A DNA stretch of 6,967 nt from Anaerolineales bacterium (lineage in GTDB: Bacteria; Chloroflexota; Anaerolineae; Anaerolineales; DRMV01), in assembly GCA_015494815.1 (NCBI GenBank), contig WGAK01000168.1, positions 1-6,967 of the forward strand, read 5' to 3'. Positions within the stretch are counted from its first letter, which is position 1; each line of letters begins with the position of its first letter. Of this stretch, positions 1 to 4,714 are shown in pieces. The notes under the pieces were generated by a model. The model saw only the letters and a list, made by a program, of their open reading frames with translations, had not been told where the DNA came from and did not search any database. The position numbers and the translations under genes are program-made.

Positions 1-465
1 CCGTCCCTCCGCGTCTTCGACCACGACCATGCGGGCCCGTTGCAGGCCATAGAAGGCCACGGTACGGCCCTGGGCATCGGCCACCAGGCCCACCATCAGG
101 CCCGGCCAATGTCGGGGCGCGGGGGGCAACGGCCGGTCATAGTGCGCGGCCACCCCGGCCCACACGATGTCGGTCAGGGGCAACACGGCCTGCGCACCGG
201 GCGCGTGCAGGGCCAGGGCCTCCGCGGTCAGCCGATAGCGCACCTGGCGCACCCACCACCAGCCATAAGCCAGCCACGGCACCGCGAACGCGGCCAACGC
301 GGCCCCGGTCAGCCAGAAGACGAAGTCGCCCTGCCCGCGGGTGTGCCACGCGCGGAGCGCCATCCCCACAAAAAGGGCCAGGGCCCCACCCGTGCCCAGG
401 CCGTAGAACCAGGCCCACCCGGCCGGCGGCCGGTAGGCGCGTGCAGGTGTGTTGGAAGCGTTCAC
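1..465 (-). CDS. Membrane protein with PH-like domain (3' end outside window)
   Basis: Partial gene of 155 codons, open to the left edge. The GTG start (465-463) overlaps the stop of the HNH gene as GTGA, and GGAGGG (474-469) lies only 3-4 bases upstream, which suggests translational coupling. Seen: a short Pro/Arg-rich cytoplasmic start, two hydrophobic segments at about residues 18-39 and 48-72 (the second ending YGWWW), then a soluble part beginning VRQVRYRLTAEALALHAPG and continuing with alternating hydrophobic residues (LPLTDIVWAGV). This layout, two helices followed by a 'YRLT..AL.L' strand and an 'LPLTDI' strand, resembles bacterial PH-like (DUF304-type) membrane proteins. That assignment is by pattern, not by search. 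Function is unknown; such domains are thought to be membrane-associated scaffolds. The C-terminus is missing, so full length cannot be given. It probably shares a transcript with the HNH gene. Confidence 0.7.
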   Translation of the reverse strand, partial: MNASNTPARAYRPPAGWAWFYGLGTGGALALFVGMALRAWHTRGQGDFVFWLTGAALAAFAVPWLAYGWWWVRQVRYRLTAEALALHAPGAQAVLPLTDIVWAGVAAHYDRPLPPAPRHWPGLMVGLVADAQGRTVAFYGLQRARMVVVEDAEGR

Positions 466-965
466 CAACCCTCCAGAAACGGACGCCACTCGGCGTGTTG
501 CGCCAGGTAGCGCCGAAAGCGATACATGGCGCTGCGCGGGGGCGGCCCTGGACGGCGCAACAAGGGCATGTGCGCCTCTTCGGGGGTGCGGTTGCCTTTG
601 CGCTGGTTGCACGCCGGGCAAGCCGTGACCAGATTCTCCCAGGTGTAGCCACCGCCCCGCTGCCGGGGGATGACATGGTCAATGGTCGGCCGGGTGGTCA
701 GGCGGCCGCAATACTGGCAAATGTAGCCGTCACGGCGAAAGACCTCGCGCTTGGTCAAAGGGATGGTAGGCCGAGGACGCCGAATCATGGCCGTCAGCCG
801 GATGACGGAAGGGATGGGGAAAGGCTCGCCCAAGGTGCGCAGCCAGCCCCGGCCGTTGAGCACCAGATGCGCTTTGGAAGCGAACAGCAAGCCTACCGCC
901 CGCCTCACGCTACATACGCCGAGGGGCTCATAGTTGGCGTTCAACACCAACACCGGCAAACTCAA
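462..965 (-). CDS. HNH endonuclease family protein
   Basis: A 167-residue protein of the stand-alone HNH type whose N-terminus reads VLVLNANYEPLGV, common in Chloroflexota, cyanobacteria and actinobacteria. The HNH/zinc region is complete: CQYC (C83, C86), IDHVIPRQRGG with D96-H97, WENLVTAC with N111, and CPACNQRKGNR (C116, C119, N120). The four cysteines should bind a structural zinc; H97 is the expected general base and N111/N120 belong to the beta-beta-alpha metal fold. Family members are predicted metal-dependent nucleases; the cellular role of this small chromosomal type is not established. The start is uncertain: TTG at 965 gives MSLPVLVLN, but there is no clear Shine-Dalgarno and further TTG/GTG codons lie at 959, 953 and 950. 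The 66-base gap to the upstream gene and the overlap with the downstream gene suggest an operon. No methylase or partner nuclease lies next to it, so a restriction role is not supported here. Confidence 0.88.
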   Translation of the reverse strand: MSLPVLVLNANYEPLGVCSVRRAVGLLFASKAHLVLNGRGWLRTLGEPFPIPSVIRLTAMIRRPRPTIPLTKREVFRRDGYICQYCGRLTTRPTIDHVIPRQRGGGYTWENLVTACPACNQRKGNRTPEEAHMPLLRRPGPPPRSAMYRFRRYLAQHAEWRPFLEGW

Positions 966-1031
966 AGGCGAGGTCTGCGAAGGGCGTGAATGGAAGGCAC
1001 TTTCCCTCCCACGGTGGGGTATGGGGGCCGG

Positions 1032-1994
1032 TCACGCGCCGCGTGAAGGCCCCGCGGGTCCATCCAACAAATCCGACGGTTGCTCCGGGCTTTCCAGCCG
1101 CAGCGCCTGCAACATCCGGCGTACAATATTGTACACCACATTTTGCTGAAAGCCGCTCATCCAGGCCAGCAAGAACACCACCGCGGGCACCTGAATGCGA
1201 TTGTCCACCCCCGCGGTGAGGGAGAACAGCCCCGCCTGCACGGCCAAAAAGGCGAACGCGCCCAACACCGTGCCCATGATGGGGCTCGACAGATACCAGA
1301 TGGTGTATTGGGGGTCGAAGTCCTGCTCCAGCGCGATGTGCCGCCACAGCGCGTACAGCGCGCCCGTGACACCCCCCAGGCCGCCCCACAGGGCGCTCTT
1401 GAGGCCCAGCACCAGCCACTCGATGCTGTCAATGCTGGCGTTGGGGTCACTGGAATAGCCTAACGACCCGGCCAGGCGGTACAACACCTGGGGTGCGACC
1501 AGCATGAGCACCACCAGCGCCATGACCCAGGCCACTTCGTAGAAGAACAGTTTGTAGCCAATCTCGCGCGACCACGTGCGCACCCGCTGCTGCAACTCCA
1601 GGCGGTAGGCGATTTCGTTGAGCAGGCGCTCGGCCTCTTCGTACTGGTCCGGCCCCTGGCGCAGCGCGTTGCGGGCGGTCAAGATGTGGTCCAACAGGCG
1701 CTTGGCCATGCGGGTGTTGTTGATTTCGCGATTGACCCGGCGCTGCAGCACATCGGCCTTGCGCCAAAGGTCGCGCATCTGCTGCTCAGAGACCAGGCCC
1801 ACGCCCCAGGGATGCGCGGCGGGGGTGTCGGCCGCGCCCAGGGGCTCGACCGCGCCCAGCCCCTTGTCGCGCTGAGGCGGCTGGGGGATGGGCTGCTCGG
1901 GCAGCAAGTCGTCGGGAGCCGGGGGCAGCATATCGTCGCGCGGCAGGGCCGGCTCATCAGACCGCGGCGTGGGCGTATCGGCATCGTGCGGCAT
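1032..1994 (-). CDS. Four-helix membrane protein with Pro-rich N-terminus and helical segment, unknown function
   Basis: A 320-residue protein I cannot name. The ATG at 1994 is preferred over an upstream TTG (2042) because GGAGGGG sits 6 bases before it. Seen in order: residues 1-65 are rich in Pro, Asp and Glu and look disordered; residues 68-148 are charged and heptad-like (EQQMRDLWRKADVLQRRVNR, then a Glu/Arg-rich stretch), likely a helical bundle or coiled coil; hydrophobic segments follow at about 150-171, 191-213, 236-258 and 268-285; a short hydrophilic tail ends the protein. Gly-rich packing motifs occur in helix 2 (WGGLGGVTGALYALWRH) and helix 3 (SSPIMGTVLGAFAFL). The last helix leads into a basic amphipathic stretch (NIVRRMLQALRL). 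There is no signal peptide, so the long N-terminus probably lies in the cytoplasm and could sense or scaffold something. No catalytic motif is visible. It heads a probable leftward operon with the HNH and PH-like genes. Confidence 0.78.
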   Translation of the reverse strand: MPHDADTPTPRSDEPALPRDDMLPPAPDDLLPEQPIPQPPQRDKGLGAVEPLGAADTPAAHPWGVGLVSEQQMRDLWRKADVLQRRVNREINNTRMAKRLLDHILTARNALRQGPDQYEEAERLLNEIAYRLELQQRVRTWSREIGYKLFFYEVAWVMALVVLMLVAPQVLYRLAGSLGYSSDPNASIDSIEWLVLGLKSALWGGLGGVTGALYALWRHIALEQDFDPQYTIWYLSSPIMGTVLGAFAFLAVQAGLFSLTAGVDNRIQVPAVVFLLAWMSGFQQNVVYNIVRRMLQALRLESPEQPSDLLDGPAGPSRGA

Positions 1995-2040
1995 CACAAA
2001 CCCCTCCAGCAAAGGTGTGCGAGAACGCCATTCGACCCGC

Positions 2041-2075
2041 AAAGCCGAAGCGGGCGCCTAACCCGGCCCGGCTTT
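2041..2075 (-). promoter_or_regulatory. Possible leader hairpin of the leftward operon
   Basis: AAAGCCG (2041-2047) pairs with CGGCTTT (2069-2075), and an inner CGGG/CCCG pair stacks above a small internal loop. On the plus strand it is followed by TTTTCTGT-like bases, but no rightward gene precedes it, so a terminator role there is doubtful. If the leftward transcript starts beyond 2076, the hairpin lies in its 5' leader, about 50 bases before the start codon. The role is inferred from position only. Confidence 0.3.
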
Positions 2076-2130
2076 TCTGTATGATAACACAAATCTTGCG
2101 GCCGGCGCGGGTAATGAACGCATTATCTAC

Positions 2131-2159
2131 TTGCTTTTTCCGCGCAATTTAGTTATAGT
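2131..2159 (+). promoter_or_regulatory. Sigma-70-type promoter of the secreted repeat protein
   Basis: TTGCTT (2131-2136) and TATAGT (2154-2159) are separated by exactly 17 bases, in the most A/T-rich stretch of the intergenic region. Transcription would start near 2166, giving a leader of about 60 bases before the start at 2229/2232. Both boxes match consensus at four to five of six positions. Confidence 0.6.
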
Positions 2160-2228
2160 TAAAGCGATTGCCGTCCCAAGTTCGTCGAGCGAGGGGCCCT
2201 GGATTCGCGTACACGAGAAGGAGGCGCG

Positions 2229-2951
2229 ATGATGAAACGCCGACAGTTCCTCTTCGTCACCTTAGCGCTGGTGGCGCTGCTGGTCGTGCCTGTAGGCGCG
2301 GCGCTGGCCTACAGCGGCTATCCTTTCTTTTTCATCAAGGCCGTCAACACCACCGAGCACTGGGTGGAAATCGAGCCCCACAACTTTCCGCCCAACGACA
2401 CCTTCGTGGTGCGTATGGGGCCCATGGGCACTCAGGGGATAGGCGGCTGGGTGGTGGGCACGGTGACCACCGATGCCAGCGGCAACCTGAGCCAGACCAA
2501 GTTCCCCATCCACCCGTATGTGTGGGGCTATTACCAGGTGGCCATTCGCCTGGAAAGCCCGACCTCGGGCTACTACGCGTACAACTGGTTCTACAACACC
2601 AGCACCAGCGGCTCGGGTTCGGGCAGCGGCGGTCCGTCGTATTACGGCTTCCCCTTCTTCTTCATCCACGCGGTGAAGAAAGACGATCAGGTGACCATCA
2701 AAGGCTACAACTTCCCGCCCAACGACACCTTTGATGTGTACATGAACTACATGGGCACTCTCGGCATCGGCGGCATCAAAGTCGCCACGGTGACCACCGA
2801 CGCCAGCGGCAACCTGAGCGCCGACACTTTCGGCATCCCGGATGCTCTAAAAGGGCAGGCGCGCATTGCCATCCGCTTGCAGAGCCCGACTTCGGGCTAC
2901 TACGCGTTCAACTGGTTCTACAACAACACCGCCACGGTGCCCGTGCCCTGA
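2229..2951 (+). CDS. Secreted protein of two tandem repeat domains, unknown function
   Basis: A 240-residue exported protein. AAGGAGG (2218-2224) precedes two adjacent ATG codons; the second (2232) has the better spacing (7 bases against 4). The N-terminus is a classic Sec signal: MMKRRQ, a hydrophobic core, then cleavage expected after ALA at residue 27. The mature protein is two copies of one domain, about residues 31-123 and 141-232, offset by 109 residues, joined by the linker SGSGSGSGG. Each copy has, in order, (Y/F)PFFFI, NFPPNDTF, a Met-containing block (VRMGPMGTQGIGG or VYMNYMGTLGIGG), TVTTDASGNLS, a (V/I)AIRL strand, then SPTSGYYA(Y/F)NWFYN. The beta-rich, Gly/aromatic pattern suggests an Ig-like or jelly-roll surface module. 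I associate it with uncharacterised Chloroflexota exported proteins; no enzymatic residues stand out. It lacks cysteine, a lipobox and a C-terminal anchor, so it is probably released or loosely wall-bound. It has its own promoter and a hairpin behind it, so it looks monocistronic. Confidence 0.85.
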   Translation: MMKRRQFLFVTLALVALLVVPVGAALAYSGYPFFFIKAVNTTEHWVEIEPHNFPPNDTFVVRMGPMGTQGIGGWVVGTVTTDASGNLSQTKFPIHPYVWGYYQVAIRLESPTSGYYAYNWFYNTSTSGSGSGSGGPSYYGFPFFFIHAVKKDDQVTIKGYNFPPNDTFDVYMNYMGTLGIGGIKVATVTTDASGNLSADTFGIPDALKGQARIAIRLQSPTSGYYAFNWFYNNTATVPVP

Positions 2952-2975
2952 GCCCTCACCCCACGACCTCGAGCA

Positions 2976-3006
2976 ACGGCCGAGCGGCGCCCCTCCGCTC
3001 GGCCGT
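2976..3006 (+). terminator. Hairpin terminator after the secreted-protein gene
   Basis: A perfect 12-bp stem, ACGGCCGAGCGG (2976-2987) with CCGCTCGGCCGT (2995-3006), closes a 7-base loop 25 bases after the stop codon. The following bases, CGTTCCTT, are only moderately T-rich, so termination may be incomplete or factor-aided. It separates the secreted-protein gene from the msrPQ unit. Confidence 0.65.
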
Positions 3007-3034
3007 CGTTCCTTAACCGCCCTTAAGCCAGCGA

Positions 3035-3043
3035 TGGTACAAT
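3035..3043 (+). promoter_or_regulatory. Extended -10 promoter for msrPQ
   Basis: TGGTACAAT fits an extended -10 element (TGn followed by TACAAT at 3038-3043). There is no good -35 at 17 bases; TTAACC (3013-3018) would need a 19-base spacer. The start would lie near 3050, giving a leader of about 50 bases before the ATG at 3102. It lies just past the upstream hairpin, as expected for a new transcription unit. Confidence 0.45.
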
Positions 3044-3101
3044 CGCGGCCATGCACCCATCCCGGGGGCGCCCCCTTATCTCTGCGACAGGAGTTTGTCC
3101 G

Positions 3102-4055
3102 ATGACCGCTTATCCCCAACCGCGCCCCTCGGAAATCACGCCTGAGCATGTGTACCTGAGCCGGCGCGATTTTCTCAAGGCCGCGGGCGTGGCCTCGGCC
3201 GCGGCCTTGCTGGCCGCCTGCGCCCCGCGCGGGCTGCAGCCCGGCCGTCCGACCGACGCCGCGGCGCCCGCAGACACAGCCTGGCGGGACGAACGCGGCG
3301 ACCCGGCCACGCCCTATGAGGTGGTCACCACCTACAACAACTACTACGAGTTCAGCACCGACAAACAGGCCGTGGCCGAACGCGCCCGCGATTTCCCCAC
3401 CGACCCCTGGACCATCACCATCGGCGGCCTGGTGCACGAGCCGCTGACCCTGGGCCTGGAAGACCTGCTGCGCCGCTTCCCCCCCGAGGAGCGGGTGTAT
3501 CGGCTGCGGTGCGTCGAGGGCTGGTCCGCGGTCATCCCCTGGATGGGGGTGCCCTTGGCCGCGCTGCTCAAGGCGGCCCAGCCCAAGGCCGAGGCCCGCT
3601 TCGTGCGCTTCGTGGCCGTGCACGACCCCGAACGCATGCCCGGCCAGCGCAATTACCAGACCTTCCCCTGGCCCTACACCGAGGGCCTGCGGCTGGACGA
3701 GGCCATGCACGACCTCACCTTCATGGCCACCGGCCTTTACGGCAAGCCTCTGCCCGTGCAAAGCGGCGCGCCGTTGCGTCTGGTGGTACCCTGGAAGTAC
3801 GGCTTCAAGAGCATCAAGGCCGTGGTGCGCATCGAACTGGTGGCCGAACAACCCGCGACCCTGTGGAACACCGTCGCGCCTCACGAATACGGCTTCTACG
3901 CCAATGTCAACCCGCAGGTGGACCACCCGCGCTGGTCGCAAGCCACCGAGCGACGCCTGGGGGAACGAGGCCGCCGGCCCACGCTGATGTTCAACGGCTA
4001 CGAAGCGCAGGTGGCCGGTCTGTACGCGGGCATGGACCTGGAGGTGAACTACTGA
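3102..4055 (+). CDS. msrP: Protein-methionine-sulfoxide reductase, molybdopterin catalytic subunit MsrP (YedY)
   Basis: A 317-residue MsrP, close to the 334 residues of the E. coli protein. It reduces methionine sulfoxide in exported proteins using a molybdopterin cofactor and electrons from MsrQ. The ATG at 3102 is preferred over 3051 because CAGGAG lies 8 bases before it and the twin-arginine signal then sits at the usual place: SRRDFLKAAG (R21, R22), a hydrophobic stretch, then LLAAC with C40 fitting a lipobox. The core matches the family: TTYNNYYEF, DPWTITIGGLV, the Mo-ligand cysteine C137 in YRLRCVEGWS, VIPWMGVPL, GLRLDEAMHDLT, VPWKYGFKSIK, and the C-terminal HEYGFYANVNPQVDHPRWSQ then FNGYEAQVAGLY. 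The enzyme should be folded with its cofactor in the cytoplasm, exported by Tat, and held on the outer face of the membrane. Its stop shares one base with the msrQ start. Confidence 0.96.
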   Translation: MTAYPQPRPSEITPEHVYLSRRDFLKAAGVASAAALLAACAPRGLQPGRPTDAAAPADTAWRDERGDPATPYEVVTTYNNYYEFSTDKQAVAERARDFPTDPWTITIGGLVHEPLTLGLEDLLRRFPPEERVYRLRCVEGWSAVIPWMGVPLAALLKAAQPKAEARFVRFVAVHDPERMPGQRNYQTFPWPYTEGLRLDEAMHDLTFMATGLYGKPLPVQSGAPLRLVVPWKYGFKSIKAVVRIELVAEQPATLWNTVAPHEYGFYANVNPQVDHPRWSQATERRLGERGRRPTLMFNGYEAQVAGLYAGMDLEVNY

Positions 4056-4696
4056 TGCGCGGGTGCGGATGGACGGCCCTGCGGCACGGCGTGGCCTGGT
4101 TCCCCTTCCTCACCCTGCTGTTCGACACCGCCACTGGCCGCCTGAGCCCCAACCCTATCCAGGATTGGACCCTGCGCACGGGCCGGGCCGCGCTGCTGAT
4201 GCTGGTGCTCAGCCTGAGCGTCACTCCGGCCACCTGGTGGCGTCCGCTGCGGGGTTTGAAGCCCTGGCGTCGCACGTGGGGCCTGTATGCCTTCGCATAC
4301 GCGGTGCTGCATGTCTACATCCTGGTGGGGGTGGACTACACCTGGCGGCTGGACTGGCTGTGGGCCGACCTCGGCCGCGACAAGCCCTACGCCTGGTATG
4401 GCGCGGCCGCGTGGCTGCTGCTGGCCGTGCTGGCGGCGACCTCGCCGCGTCGGGTGGTGCGGGCCCTGGGCGCCCGCCGCTGGAAGGCCGTGCACCGGGC
4501 CGTGTATGGGGCCGCGCTCCTGGCCGTGGTGCATCAAGCCCTGGCGGTCAAGGGCAATGTGCTCACCCTGCAGGGCGATGTCCGGCGTCCGCTGCTCGCG
4601 GGCCTGGCCGTGGCCGGGCTCTTGCTCGCGCGGGCCGTGGTCGCCTGGCAACGCCGACGCCGCGCGGTTCGTCGGGCCCTCCACCCCACGGCCTGA
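4055..4696 (+). CDS. msrQ: Haem-binding membrane subunit MsrQ (YedZ)
   Basis: A 213-residue integral membrane protein, almost the same length as E. coli MsrQ (211). It belongs to the ferric-reductase-like transmembrane family and passes electrons from quinol (or a flavin reductase) to MsrP. The ATG overlaps the msrP stop as TGATG, and GGAGGTG (4040-4046) stands 8 bases before it. About six hydrophobic segments are visible, near residues 8-23, 42-58, 74-93, 112-129, 146-164 and 179-197. Family landmarks are present: SPNPIQDWTLRTG, LSLSVTP, RRTWGLYAFAYAVLHVYIL and RRWKAVHRAVYGAALLAVVH. H86, H147 and H160 match in position the three histidines implicated in haem b binding in the E. coli protein. 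The C-terminus is Arg-rich (QRRRRAVRRALH) and should lie in the cytoplasm. No separate flavin domain is fused. Confidence 0.94.
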   Translation: MRGCGWTALRHGVAWFPFLTLLFDTATGRLSPNPIQDWTLRTGRAALLMLVLSLSVTPATWWRPLRGLKPWRRTWGLYAFAYAVLHVYILVGVDYTWRLDWLWADLGRDKPYAWYGAAAWLLLAVLAATSPRRVVRALGARRWKAVHRAVYGAALLAVVHQALAVKGNVLTLQGDVRRPLLAGLAVAGLLLARAVVAWQRRRRAVRRALHPTA

Positions 4697-4714
4697 AGCG
4701 GAGGACGCACGCCT

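Larger units (their letters stand above)
1995..2228. other. Divergent intergenic region
   Basis: 234 bases between the leftward membrane-protein gene and the rightward secreted-protein gene. It holds the only clearly A/T-richer stretch in this part of the window (about 2073-2165). Contents: the ribosome binding site of the leftward gene (GGAGGGG just above 1994), a hairpin at 2041-2075, a TATCAT on the minus strand (2086-2081) that could be a leftward -10 but has no good -35, and a strong rightward promoter at 2131-2159. No riboswitch or small gene is apparent. Confidence 0.6.

Noticed and set aside
137..682. A 181-codon minus-strand frame overlapping the HNH and PH-like genes
   Set aside because: It is a shadow frame with Arg/Gly/Ala-rich product; the two overlapping genes in other frames explain this DNA.
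462..965. HNH gene as a homing endonuclease or restriction enzyme
   Set aside because: No intron or intein boundaries, methylase or mobile-element context is present; the N-terminal VLNANYEPL type is a common chromosomal protein.
1995..2042. TTG start at 2042 for the four-helix membrane protein
   Set aside because: The ATG at 1994 has GGAGGGG at ideal spacing, and the extra 16 residues overlap the leader hairpin.
3064..3075. GGGGGC-GCCCCC palindrome in the msrP leader
   Set aside because: It has no loop and could not form a stable hairpin without losing central pairs; likely chance in GC-rich DNA.
3051..3101. Earlier ATG for MsrP at 3051
   Set aside because: It adds 17 residues before the Tat region and lies at the predicted transcript start; ATG 3102 has CAGGAG 8 bases ahead.
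2847..3941. A 364-codon minus-strand open frame opposite msrP
   Set aside because: It crosses the hairpin and the end of the secreted-protein gene and has a biased His/Gly/Arg composition; the plus strand carries clear MsrP motifs.
3509..4054. Upstream extension of the msrQ reading frame within msrP
   Set aside because: It overlaps MsrP coding sequence in another frame. The ATG at 4055 has a good ribosome binding site and gives the family's usual length.
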